DNA of 64,000 nucleotides from positions 23,774 to 87,773 of the forward strand of contig NZ_JNAI01000004.1 in assembly GCF_000759855.1 (NCBI RefSeq). The letters are read 5' to 3'. The notes under the pieces were generated by a model. It worked only from the letters and a program-made list of their open reading frames with translations. It had not been told where the DNA came from and did not search any database. This document shows, piece after piece, positions 37,228 through 45,918 of the stretch. This stretch comes from Prochlorococcus marinus str. MIT 9107. Lineage in GTDB: Bacteria > Cyanobacteriota > Cyanobacteriia > PCC-6307 > Cyanobiaceae. How positions within the stretch are numbered: position 1 is the stretch's first letter; each line of letters starts with the position of its first letter. Position numbers and translations under genes: made by a program.

Positions 37228-38676
37228 CTAATCAAAAGGTAGCACATAGTTAATTTCTTTTGAAGGTTGAATGCCTTGCAAAAGTAATCTTCCCCAGTTT
37301 CTTTTATTTGCTCTACCGTCTAAGATTATTAATTTACCTGAATTTCTTCTTAAAGGTGAAATAGATCTTTCTAGTTTTAATCTAGCTTGAGGAAGAAAGA
37401 ATTCTCTAAACCAATCTTGAGAAAGTTTCTTGTTATGAGAAACTGTAATTAGATTAATAGGCTCTGACATAGTCGGAATTGGTAGTAAAGGAATAATAAT
37501 TTGTTCTGGAATTTGTATTAAATAAGAATTCTTAATCCACCAATCAAAACTAGAGCAAAGAATTTCATTATTGCGAATGGGAATTGTCTCTAGTAGAACC
37601 CTCTTCCCATGCATAGAAGCTAATTCTGTAGCCACGTTAGTTTTCAAATCAATATCATCAGACAAAACTAAAGTTAAACCCTTTCTAAAAAGTATTAATT
37701 TTTTGCATTTATCTAATATTGAATTTATAAAAAGAGGATTATTGGGGAGCAACTGTTTGGTGGGCATATATAATGAGATTTTTTTTTCTTGAAAATTACT
37801 TTTAAAATTAATAACCAAATCAATATCTAAACTTTGCTTTTTAAGATACATTTGGAAAAAATTGTCTTTTCTCAAAGCTGATAAAAAAACAAATTTATTA
37901 TTAGAAAGAAGTTCCTTAATTTGAAACAGTTCGTCAATTGGCTGCAAGCATAGATTCCAATCTAAATTTTTATCGTTAAGCTCTGCCCAACATGCCCAGC
38001 CTTGAGATAATGCTTTGTTAACGCTTAAAAATTTATCAGAAAAAGTAGCATTTTCATGAAAAAAATTTAATAAAAGACTAATTTCTTTTTCATCTAAATT
38101 TACATAACTTTTTCCTAAACCCTTTCTCATGAAAAACTTTTTCTTAAATAAATCATAGATATCAATAAATTTTTTATTTGAAGACTCAAATTCATTAAAA
38201 TTTTTTATCCAATCTTTTTTTATTAAATCAATCCTAAAATGATTTTTTAGATCTTGTTTAATATCCTCAATTCCAGAGAGAACTATTCGATGATTGCTAA
38301 GAATAAGAGAATCAGGCTGATTAAGAAAATCTTCAATTGTTATCAAGCGAACTCGATGATTTGTAAAAACAAAGTGGTCATTTTTTAAAATAAAACTGAA
38401 TCCTAGATTTTTTAATAAATTAATCTGGAATTTTTTTATAAAATGAATTTTTTTTTCCGATAAAATAAAAGTGGAATTTTCTTCTTTTAAAAAAAGAGAA
38501 ATTAGAATTGGAGATAACCAATCGTGGGTAGAGAAAATTTCTGAATTCACTAGATATGTAGAGTCATTTTCAATACACTTAGAAATTATTCTCCCGAAAG
38601 AATAGATATGATCCCAATTTATGCTTTGGTCTCTAAGAAATCTTTTCAAATATTGATGACTTAAAATTTCAAGCAT
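37228..38676 (-). CDS. Degenerate DinG/XPD-like helicase-related protein
   Basis: A 482-residue protein whose C-terminal ~170 residues resemble the second RecA domain of DinG-type helicases: LVLSDDIDLKTNVATELASMHGKRVLLETIPI pattern, FFLPQARLKLERSISPLRRNSGKLIILDGR (compare the LPxAxxxxxQxxGRLIR..DRG box) and the end NWGRLLLQGIQPS. The N-terminal half shows no Walker A (GxGKT), no DEAH box and no Fe-S cysteine set. It is therefore unlikely to be an active helicase, and the family name is a fold-level guess. It is divergent from tyrA across 93 bp. Confidence 0.55.
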   Translation of the reverse strand: MLEILSHQYLKRFLRDQSINWDHIYSFGRIISKCIENDSTYLVNSEIFSTHDWLSPILISLFLKEENSTFILSEKKIHFIKKFQINLLKNLGFSFILKNDHFVFTNHRVRLITIEDFLNQPDSLILSNHRIVLSGIEDIKQDLKNHFRIDLIKKDWIKNFNEFESSNKKFIDIYDLFKKKFFMRKGLGKSYVNLDEKEISLLLNFFHENATFSDKFLSVNKALSQGWACWAELNDKNLDWNLCLQPIDELFQIKELLSNNKFVFLSALRKDNFFQMYLKKQSLDIDLVINFKSNFQEKKISLYMPTKQLLPNNPLFINSILDKCKKLILFRKGLTLVLSDDIDLKTNVATELASMHGKRVLLETIPIRNNEILCSSFDWWIKNSYLIQIPEQIIIPLLPIPTMSEPINLITVSHNKKLSQDWFREFFLPQARLKLERSISPLRRNSGKLIILDGRANKRNWGRLLLQGIQPSKEINYVLPFD

Positions 38677-38769
38677 TTATAATTTATGTAATTTCCAATA
38701 CAAACAACCTTTATGATTCTAATATACAAAAATTGGTATCAATAAAAAAAGACTCGAATTAAGCAATCT

Positions 38770-39609
38770 ATGAAAATTGGAATAGTAGGATTAGGTCTAA
38801 TTGGCGGATCATTAGGATTAACACTACAAAGTTTAAACCATACAATTTATGGAATAGCAAATAATGAATTTAACGAAAAAAAAGCGAAAGAAAAAAAGCT
38901 TGCAAATTTTGTTAGCTGTAATCTGAGCATATTAAAAGAATGTGAGCTTATAATTTTGGCATTGCCTATAAAAGATTTAATCAATCCATCTCGGCAATTA
39001 GTAGCCTCAATACCAAAAGAAACTATAGTAACTGACGTAGGTTCTATTAAAGAACCAATAATAAATACATGGGAAAATTTACATCCTTTATTTATTGGAT
39101 CACATCCAATGGCCGGAACAGAAAAAAAAGGAGTTGATTCAGGTTTCGCAGGTCTTTTTAAAAATGCAAAATGGATTATTACACCTACAAAAAACAGCGA
39201 TTTAAATGCAGTCAGAACTCTTTCCAAGCTAATCAAATCAATGGATTGCAAAATTTGCCAATCCTCCCCAAAAGATCATGATAAAGCAGTATCCCTAATT
39301 TCTCATTTGCCCATATTTTTAGCTTCTGCACTAATAAAAACTGTACATAATAAAAATAACCAATCTTTATTAGATCTAACACAAAAACTGGCAGCCACAG
39401 GATTTGCCGATACTTCGAGAGTTGGCGGCGGCAATGTTCAATTAGGCCTAGATTTAGCTATGAATAATCAGGAAAATATTTTAAATTCTATAGATAATTT
39501 TAAAAATAATCTGAATGAATTGGAATCTCTTATAAAAGAAAAAAATTGGGAGTCACTTTCCAAAAAACTTTCTGCATCAAAAAAAATCAGAGAAAATTTT
39601 ATAGATTAA
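38770..39609 (+). CDS. tyrA: Prephenate/arogenate dehydrogenase (tyrosine synthesis)
   Basis: A 279-residue TyrA with the NAD(P)-binding start KIGIVGLGLIGGSLGL, then VTDVGSIKEPI, the substrate His in FIGSHPMAGTEKKG, and VSLISHLPIFLASAL. Cyanobacterial enzymes are generally arogenate dehydrogenases using NADP, inferred here. It overlaps the convergent CrtD-like gene by 11 bp. Confidence 0.94.
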   Translation: MKIGIVGLGLIGGSLGLTLQSLNHTIYGIANNEFNEKKAKEKKLANFVSCNLSILKECELIILALPIKDLINPSRQLVASIPKETIVTDVGSIKEPIINTWENLHPLFIGSHPMAGTEKKGVDSGFAGLFKNAKWIITPTKNSDLNAVRTLSKLIKSMDCKICQSSPKDHDKAVSLISHLPIFLASALIKTVHNKNNQSLLDLTQKLAATGFADTSRVGGGNVQLGLDLAMNNQENILNSIDNFKNNLNELESLIKEKNWESLSKKLSASKKIRENFID

Positions 39610-41104
39610 AATTATCAATCCCTCTAGAAGCTAAAATTTGCTTTGAAACCATTAATGCAGACTGACTAACCCCCGCAGTTCCCTCGCCTGGATAAATTGA
39701 ATCCCCACATAACCATAAGCCTTTAAAAGGAGTCCTACTTGCTAATCCAAATAAACCGAAAATATCTGGATTTTGACCGAGACCACCAACTATTCCTTTA
39801 GGTCTATTTGTCCATTTTTCAAATCCTAATGGAGTCGCCAATTCCCTATGTAACCAATTTTCAGAAACGATATTAAATTGACGTTCCAATTCAAGCGATA
39901 TTTTTTGCAGGAAATCTTTTTTTATCTTTAAATAAGTTTGTTTATCTAAATTAAACCAATCTTTTGTCTTAGTGAAAATACTTGCTATCAGGGTAACTTC
40001 ACCTTTTGGTGCTCTTCCATCACCATCTTCGCTAATTGATACAAATAATGAACCAAATTCATCCGAAACAAATTGATAATGATTGGAAGAAATATTTTTA
40101 ATATGTTCTTTTTTTAATGCTGAATAAAAAACTACAGCGCCACTTGGATCAGGCAAATTAATAAGTCGATCTTTATAGCTTTGCTTTCTGTTTAAAGGTT
40201 CCTTCAAATGCTCTAGTAAAGATTGTGGAGGGGCGGTATAAATCAAATCTTTTGCTTGGTAAACAAAAGAATTTTTTTTCGAATTAGCAGATATTTCCCA
40301 ACACATATTTAGGTCATCAAAATTTAAAGAATTAACTTTTTGTCCAAAAATTAGATTTACTCCAGTTTTCCGCAATGAAATTTCTAATGATTCACTTAAA
40401 GACTGCATAGATTTTTTTAAATGCCACAGACCATGTGGCTCTTGACACATCTGAAGAACAGTAGAACCATATAGTGCCGCAGTATTATAAACATCTTCTT
40501 GAGAATAGAGTTTTAATTGGAGATTTAAGAATTTAATCAAGCGCTCATTATTGGATAATCCACATATACGCAATAAATCAAAAATAGTAGATTTAAGTAA
40601 AATACCTGTGACAAAATTTGACGGAACTAGTGCTTTAAGCAGTTGAGAAAAATCCCAAAAATTATTTATAGGCAATACTGGATTTTTACTAGCAAATATC
40701 CAATTACTTTGATGTATGAGACTACAAAGTTTCCAAAATCTTCGACTTCCTGGAAATTGCATTTCTTGTTCGGCAATCCATTTACTTTTTTCATACCAAA
40801 TAGGTATTGGCTTACCGCCATCATTTAAATCAACAATGCAAGCAGGGTCTAAAATAGTGGCTTCAGGAGATGGAATTCCCAAAAAATCAAAAATTCTTGA
40901 ATGTATTCCTCCTTTCTCTAATCCTGCAACTTGAGTTGCGCCAACATCAAAAATATAATTATTTCTTGCAAAGGTGCCTGCACAGCCTCCTGGTTGAGTA
41001 TGCGATTCTATTAAGGTAACTGATAAGCCTTTTTTTGATAAGATTGCTGCAGAGGTTAGTCCCGCTATACCAGCACCAACAACAACAACTTCAGACTTTC
41101 TCAT
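39599..41104 (-). CDS. crtD: CrtD-like carotenoid desaturase/isomerase family flavoprotein
   Basis: A 501-residue FAD-dependent amine-oxidase-fold protein: the dinucleotide motif VVVVGAGIAGLTSAAILSKKG, PGGCAGTF, FDVGATQVAGLEKGGIH, and the C-terminal GLWLCGDSIYPGEGTAGVSQSALM pattern. The early GATQVAGL..GGIH block favours the cyanobacterial C-3',4'-desaturase CrtD (TIGR02733) over CrtISO. Its carotenoid substrate in Prochlorococcus is unclear because the family's known product, myxoxanthophyll, is not reported there. The ATG at 41104 is preferred to an upstream GTG at 41128, which would overlap the divergent kinase gene. The two starts are 4 bp apart. Confidence 0.75.
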   Translation of the reverse strand: MRKSEVVVVGAGIAGLTSAAILSKKGLSVTLIESHTQPGGCAGTFARNNYIFDVGATQVAGLEKGGIHSRIFDFLGIPSPEATILDPACIVDLNDGGKPIPIWYEKSKWIAEQEMQFPGSRRFWKLCSLIHQSNWIFASKNPVLPINNFWDFSQLLKALVPSNFVTGILLKSTIFDLLRICGLSNNERLIKFLNLQLKLYSQEDVYNTAALYGSTVLQMCQEPHGLWHLKKSMQSLSESLEISLRKTGVNLIFGQKVNSLNFDDLNMCWEISANSKKNSFVYQAKDLIYTAPPQSLLEHLKEPLNRKQSYKDRLINLPDPSGAVVFYSALKKEHIKNISSNHYQFVSDEFGSLFVSISEDGDGRAPKGEVTLIASIFTKTKDWFNLDKQTYLKIKKDFLQKISLELERQFNIVSENWLHRELATPLGFEKWTNRPKGIVGGLGQNPDIFGLFGLASRTPFKGLWLCGDSIYPGEGTAGVSQSALMVSKQILASRGIDNFNL

Positions 41105-41108
41105 TGAA

Positions 41109-41987
41109 ATGCAAAAATTATCCTCCACTGAAGTTAACGAAATTTGTAATGAATTAGGTGAGGCTTATCCAAAAAGTATAGAAAAAGTTCATGGGGGAGA
41201 TATTCATAGTACATGGCAATTAGAATTCGCAAACAAAAAATTATTTCTTAAAAGAAACGATAGAAACAAAAAATTTCTTGAATTTGAAAAATATTGTCTT
41301 CAAAATTTGAGAGAATATACCGATCAAAGAAACGTAATTATTCCAAAAGTTATTGCATATAAAAATATTAAAAATATTGAAATCCTTTTAATTGAATGGG
41401 TAGATATGCAAAACTTTGATCAAAAAAAACTTGGGAAAGGTTTAGGAGAAATGCACTTAAATTCAAGTGAGTCTAATCCAGAAATGTTTGGTTATCCGGT
41501 TCCGGGTTTTATTGGAATAACAGATCAAAAGAAAGGCTGGGAGAAAAATTGGATAGATTGTTTTTTAAAATTACGAATAATACCTCAATTATCATTTCTT
41601 AATTCAAATATCTTAGACAAAGAAACCATAAATAAAGTTAAAGAAAAAATTCAATCAGAATTGTTGAATCATAAACCAATAAATACTCTTGTTCATGGTG
41701 ATTTATGGTCAGGAAATGTTGGAATAGACAAAAGTGGAAAGGGAGTGATATTTGACCCAGCATCATGGTGGGCAGATAATGAAGTTGATATAGCTATGAC
41801 AAAATTATTTGGAGGTTTTAGACAAGAATTTTATGAAGAGTATCATAAAATATTTCCCATCAAAAAAGGTTTTGAAAAAAGAATTATTATTTATAATTTT
41901 TATCACATACTTAATCATGCCAATATGTTCGGCGGATCATACTTTAATCAAGTCAAAGATTACGTAAAGGTAATACTTAATATGTAA
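41109..41987 (+). CDS. Fructosamine-3-kinase-like protein
   Basis: A 292-residue kinase-like protein of the fructosamine/ketosamine-3-kinase family (aminoglycoside-kinase fold). Seen: VHGGDIHSTWQLE (the G-loop region), KLFLKRND with the ATP lysine, the catalytic NTLVHGDLWSGNVGI (Asp near residue 199), and the metal-binding VIFDPASWWADNEVDIAM. Family members phosphorylate sugar-amine adducts on proteins so that they fall off, a repair role. It begins 4 bp from the CrtD-like start in the opposite direction. Confidence 0.9.
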   Translation: MQKLSSTEVNEICNELGEAYPKSIEKVHGGDIHSTWQLEFANKKLFLKRNDRNKKFLEFEKYCLQNLREYTDQRNVIIPKVIAYKNIKNIEILLIEWVDMQNFDQKKLGKGLGEMHLNSSESNPEMFGYPVPGFIGITDQKKGWEKNWIDCFLKLRIIPQLSFLNSNILDKETINKVKEKIQSELLNHKPINTLVHGDLWSGNVGIDKSGKGVIFDPASWWADNEVDIAMTKLFGGFRQEFYEEYHKIFPIKKGFEKRIIIYNFYHILNHANMFGGSYFNQVKDYVKVILNM

Positions 41988-41994
41988 TTTTCAA

Positions 41995-42360
41995 CTATCC
42001 TAAGTATGTCTTTTTAAGATTTTGAACTTTTTCTAGAACAGCTTCACGATTTTCGCTAGTACGGAGATTCTGCCAACTCCATTGCCCAACAACTATAACT
42101 CCAAGAAGTTCTAGAAGACCAGGCAGAATTGGAAAAAAATTAATTGTGTCGATAACAACTTTTATAATTATTTGAGCAATAACAACAACAGCAATAATAC
42201 CTGCAGCCTTGCCATATTTACCCATCTGGGTCCAATCAACATTTCCAAGTGTTTCATTGACTTTTCCCATAACATCAGAATACTTCTCTGAAAAGCTTTT
42301 AGTTTCTGAGCTTGTAGCGGAGCCGGAGTCTTGATTTGACTCTGGTGTATTATCACCCAT
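41995..42360 (-). CDS. CAAD/CURT1-like thylakoid membrane protein
   Basis: A 121-residue protein starting at ATG 42360 (MGDNTPESNQ). A frame from 42393 would add 11 residues. A Ser/Glu-rich N-terminus is followed by an amphipathic helix, then two hydrophobic helices (AAGIIAVVVIAQIIIKVVIDTI and FPILPGLLELLGVIVVGQWSWQNL pattern) and the end NREAVLEKVQNLKKTYLG. This is the CAAD domain, related to CURT1, which curves thylakoid membranes and is appended to some cyanobacterial aminoacyl-tRNA synthetases. A 9-bp inverted repeat lies 105 bp upstream. Confidence 0.85.
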   Translation of the reverse strand: MGDNTPESNQDSGSATSSETKSFSEKYSDVMGKVNETLGNVDWTQMGKYGKAAGIIAVVVIAQIIIKVVIDTINFFPILPGLLELLGVIVVGQWSWQNLRTSENREAVLEKVQNLKKTYLG

Positions 42361-42464
42361 GAAATCAGTAATCTCAATATATGAACCAGACAATAACGGA
42401 AAAATCGTCTATTCGCTACCCTTTTGTCGTGAGTAATTCCGAACCGAAACATTTTGTATTTTTT

Positions 42465-42486
42465 TAGATGTATTGATATACATCTA
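42465..42486. promoter_or_regulatory. 9-bp inverted repeat between the CAAD gene and moeB
   Basis: TAGATGTAT (42465-42473) and ATACATCTA (42478-42486) are perfect inverted copies around TGAT. The site lies 105 bp upstream of the CAAD gene and 163 bp upstream of the moeB-like gene. It could bind a dimeric regulator of either gene. No named consensus fits (it is not an NtcA or LexA box). Confidence 0.4.
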
Positions 42487-42648
42487 TTTTGAATATATTT
42501 TTGATGAAATTGTATTTATGAATAATTTCCAATATTATCTCTCTCTAACAAAAACATTAATAAATCCCACAAATAGCAAACCTTAAAAAGGTAGAATTTT
42601 TTATTTAAATTATCATACCTTCATATAGATTATTTTTCGAAATTAAGA

Positions 42649-43818
42649 ATGACATTCTCAAAAGATATCAAATTTAATTTCTTAAATGCAGATGAACAAG
42701 AAAGATACCAAAAACACTTAACACTTAAAGAGATAGGAAACGAAGGCCAACTAAAACTTAAAAACAGCTCAGTCTTATGCATAGGAGCAGGAGGCCTAGG
42801 ATCTTCAGTATTAATTTATCTAGCAGCAACAGGTATTGGAAAAATTGGAATAGTTGATAATGATCATGTAGAGAAATCTAATCTTCAAAGACAAATAGTT
42901 CATGAAACAAATACAATCGGTCATTTAAAAATTGATTCCGCTAGAGAACGAATAAAAAGGCTCAATCCTAATATTGAGATATTTACTTTTGATAAAAGAA
43001 TCACCTCAGACAATGCCCTAGTAATAATTCGAGAATTTGATGTTATTTGTGATTGCTCAGATAACTTTGGTACTAGATATTTGGTCAATGATGCGTGCCT
43101 GATACTAAATAAACCTCTAGTCTTTGGAAGTGTACAAGGCTTTGAAGGGCAAGTGAGTGTTTTCAATCTGCATAAAAATAGTCCTAACTTAAGAGATTTG
43201 CTTCCAGAATCACCTTTACAAAATGTTATCCCTAGTTGTGCAGAATATGGAATTATAGGAGTTTCAACAGGTTTAATAGGAATTTTTCAAGTGAATGAGA
43301 TTATCAAAATCATTTTAAAAAAAGGTGAAATTTTAGATGGAAAAATTTTAGTTTTTGATCTATTGAATATGATTATGAAAAAATTAAATCTTAAAAGTGA
43401 TCACTTAAATAAGCGAATAAAGAATCTTTCTCAATTTGTTGAATTTTATAGTGATGATGAATGTTCTGAGAACAATAGTGAAATCAAAAGAATAAATGCT
43501 AATGATTTTTATACGTTATACAAAGCAAAACCCAACAAAATTCTTTTAATAGATGTGAGGGAAAATGAAGAATTTTCTAATTCTGCAATAGAGGGTTCTA
43601 TATCCATTCCTTTAAGTCATTTAAAAAAAGAATCTGACTTAGAATTTATTCAAAAAGAAAGTTTACTTAAAGAAGTGATAACAGTTTGTAAATCGGGTAA
43701 ACGTTCTGAAAAAGCTTCAAAAATCTTGTCTAAATACAAAATCAAATCAAGATCAATTGAGGGTGGCATTGAAAAAGTAAAAAAATATTATCCAATTAAT
43801 ATTCTTAAGGATAATTAG
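42649..43818 (+). CDS. moeB: MoeB/ThiF-type adenylyltransferase fused to rhodanese domain
   Basis: A 389-residue E1-like protein. Residues ~15-260: ATP-binding GAGGLGSSVLIYLAATGIG, DNDHVEKSNLQRQ with catalytic Arg, DCSDNFGTRYLVND and IPSCAEYGIIGVSTG. Residues ~285-380: rhodanese domain, LLIDVRENEEF and active Cys in VCKSGKRSEKAS. The family adenylates the C-terminal Gly of a sulfur carrier (MoaD or ThiS) and delivers sulfur. The two CXXC zinc pairs usual in MoeB/UBA4 are absent, and only DDECSEN remains in that region. It converges on cobO with 4 bp of overlap. Confidence 0.9.
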   Translation: MTFSKDIKFNFLNADEQERYQKHLTLKEIGNEGQLKLKNSSVLCIGAGGLGSSVLIYLAATGIGKIGIVDNDHVEKSNLQRQIVHETNTIGHLKIDSARERIKRLNPNIEIFTFDKRITSDNALVIIREFDVICDCSDNFGTRYLVNDACLILNKPLVFGSVQGFEGQVSVFNLHKNSPNLRDLLPESPLQNVIPSCAEYGIIGVSTGLIGIFQVNEIIKIILKKGEILDGKILVFDLLNMIMKKLNLKSDHLNKRIKNLSQFVEFYSDDECSENNSEIKRINANDFYTLYKAKPNKILLIDVRENEEFSNSAIEGSISIPLSHLKKESDLEFIQKESLLKEVITVCKSGKRSEKASKILSKYKIKSRSIEGGIEKVKKYYPINILKDN

Positions 43819-44975
43819 TAATCTACACCTTTTTTCAAATCAACTCCAACATTTGCATAATGCTTATGACAGACCATCTCAGAGTAAACATCAGCGAGTT
43901 CAAAGTATGAAGGTTGATTTTTGCATCTTCCAGTAATAACAACCTCTGTTTCTGCTGGTTTTTTTAAGAGCGTTTGATGTATTGATTCCACGGGTAGCAG
44001 CTCTAAATCAACAGTTGGATTTAATTCATCCAAAATAATTGTTTTATATAAACCACTCAAAATTGCAGCTTTAGCAATTTCCCATGCTCTTTCAGCCTCA
44101 ACGTAATCAATTGGTTGTTGCTGACCTCTCCAAACAATCGCATCTCTGCCAGATCTCAAATGATCTACCAAATGTGGATAACTCTCTCTCAAAGCTTCTA
44201 TGGCCGCATCTTCGGTATAACCATTCCCACCTTTTAACCATTGCAATATTAAAACTCTATGACTTTTATCTTGAGATATTCCTTTTCCAATAGCTTGAAG
44301 AGCCTTGCCAAGTGCACTTGTGGATTTACCTTTTCCTTCGCCTGTATAAATCTCAATTCCACCACTAAACTTTTTTTGTCCTGTAAGTTTTGATAAGTCT
44401 CCTCTTAAACGCGATCTCATTTCTGAGTGGAGTTGCGATATTCTTACCAAAGAAGCAGGTGCTGCCCTTCCAGTAATAATTATTTCCAATCCATCGGGAC
44501 GATTTTGAAGAGAATCAACTACTTCTTTGATATCAAGCATTCCTAGATCAAGAACAGGATTAAGCTCATCTAATACAACAACAGAATAAAGAGAACTTGC
44601 AATTGCTCCTTTAGCAATATTCCACCCTCTCTCAGCCTCGCCAATATCAAACTTTGTCACCTGATCAGCAGTAAAGAATTCAGATCTTCCTGTCCTTACG
44701 TGGTCAATTAAGTGTGGGAATCCTCTTTGTAAGGCCTCTATAGCCGAATCTTCATCATATGGCCTTTCAGGACCCTTTAAAAATCTTAGAAGCAGGACTC
44801 TCGACTGTCTTTTTTCACAAATTCCTAATCCTATTGTCCTCAGCACAACACCCAAAGCAGCCTGACTTTTACCTTTCCCATCTCCATCATAAATATGTAA
44901 TTGCCCTTTTAATCTTTCTTTACTGTCACTTGCTGTAACAATTCCAATTCCTCTATTTCTACTTGTATTCGTCAA
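43815..44975 (-). CDS. cobO: Tandem-duplicated cob(I)alamin adenosyltransferase (CobO/BtuR type)
   Basis: A 386-residue protein made of two related ~190-residue halves. Each has its own P-loop (IYDGDGKGKSQAALG and IYTGEGKGKSTSALG), a region with LLRFLKG or LQWLKGG, the VVLDELNPVLDLG / IILDELNPTVDLE Walker B, and TGRAAP / TGRCKN. Single-copy CobO is about 180-200 residues, so this is an internal duplication. It adds the adenosyl group to cobalamin in the cytoplasm. The stop overlaps the convergent moeB stop in TTAG. Confidence 0.92.
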   Translation of the reverse strand: MTNTSRNRGIGIVTASDSKERLKGQLHIYDGDGKGKSQAALGVVLRTIGLGICEKRQSRVLLLRFLKGPERPYDEDSAIEALQRGFPHLIDHVRTGRSEFFTADQVTKFDIGEAERGWNIAKGAIASSLYSVVVLDELNPVLDLGMLDIKEVVDSLQNRPDGLEIIITGRAAPASLVRISQLHSEMRSRLRGDLSKLTGQKKFSGGIEIYTGEGKGKSTSALGKALQAIGKGISQDKSHRVLILQWLKGGNGYTEDAAIEALRESYPHLVDHLRSGRDAIVWRGQQQPIDYVEAERAWEIAKAAILSGLYKTIILDELNPTVDLELLPVESIHQTLLKKPAETEVVITGRCKNQPSYFELADVYSEMVCHKHYANVGVDLKKGVDY

Positions 44976-45083
44976 TTGAACAAGGTGAATAAATTTAATC
45001 TAGGATATAGTTAAGAATATTATTAAAAATTTAATAATAAATTCATTCTATTCATAGGTAATTAAAATTTTAAAGTAATTAGC

Positions 45084-45908
45084 ATGTTCAATCAACTAGA
45101 AATTCTATCTGATGAACAAAGTGAAAAGCTTTATACAATCAGAAGATACATTAAGAATCTTGATAGTGTTTGTATTGCTTATTCAGGGGGAGTAGATAGT
45201 ACATTGGTTACATCATTAGCATTCGAGCAATTAGGTGACAAAGCTATAGCAATTACTGGTATTTCACCAGCATTAGCTAATACACTTCGTGAAGAAGCAA
45301 AAATTCAAGCAAAATGGATTGGCATAAAGCATTTAGAAATTAAAACATCAGAATTAGACCAATTAAGTTACAACAAAAATCCGAAAGATAGATGCTTTGC
45401 TTGCAAAAAAGAGCTTCACAAACATACAACTTATTTATCTAAAAAACTCAATTACAAGATTGTTTTAGATGGAGTAAATCTAGATGATCTTAAAGATTAT
45501 AGACCAGGCATAGAAGCCGCAAAAAAGGCAGGAGTAATATCTCCGCTTGCAAAATTTAAATTTTCAAAAAAAGATATTAGGGATGTATCAAGAGCATTAG
45601 GTTTTCCTTGGTGGGATAAACCAGCACAACCTTGCTTGTCATCAAGATTTCCTTATGGTCATGAAATAACTAGTGAGAGACTAAAAATGGTTGAGAAAGC
45701 AGAACAATTCCTAAGAGATGGTGGGTTATCAGATGTCAGAGTTAGATGCCAGGGATCAACTGCAAGAATAGAAATTCCTAAAGATGAATTAAAACATTTT
45801 TTTAAAAAATACAATATTAATGAATTAGTTCAATATTTTTCTAATTTAGGATTTAATTGCACAAGTTTAGATCTTGAAGGGCTAATAAGCGGCAAATTAA
45901 ATAGATGA
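45084..45908 (+). CDS. larE: LarE-type ATP-dependent sulfur transferase
   Basis: A 274-residue PP-loop protein: VCIAYSGGVDSTLV (pyrophosphatase motif), DRCFACKKELH, and the sacrificial-cysteine region KPAQPCLSSRFPYG (about residue 182). LarE in Lactobacillus donates its own Cys sulfur to build the nickel-pincer cofactor of lactate racemase. Cyanobacterial homologues are widespread and their cofactor target is not settled. It stands alone and converges on speD with a 10-bp gap. Confidence 0.88.
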   Translation: MFNQLEILSDEQSEKLYTIRRYIKNLDSVCIAYSGGVDSTLVTSLAFEQLGDKAIAITGISPALANTLREEAKIQAKWIGIKHLEIKTSELDQLSYNKNPKDRCFACKKELHKHTTYLSKKLNYKIVLDGVNLDDLKDYRPGIEAAKKAGVISPLAKFKFSKKDIRDVSRALGFPWWDKPAQPCLSSRFPYGHEITSERLKMVEKAEQFLRDGGLSDVRVRCQGSTARIEIPKDELKHFFKKYNINELVQYFSNLGFNCTSLDLEGLISGKLNR

Positions 45909-45918
45909 ATACTGCTAG

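Noticed and set aside
41105..41128. GTG start of the CrtD-like gene at 41128
   Set aside because: It would overlap the divergent kinase start. ATG at 41104 begins just before the FAD motif.
42168..42452. Minus-strand frame overlapping the CAAD gene
   Set aside because: It is a shadow in another frame with Leu/Arg-rich composition. The CAAD reading has clear family motifs.
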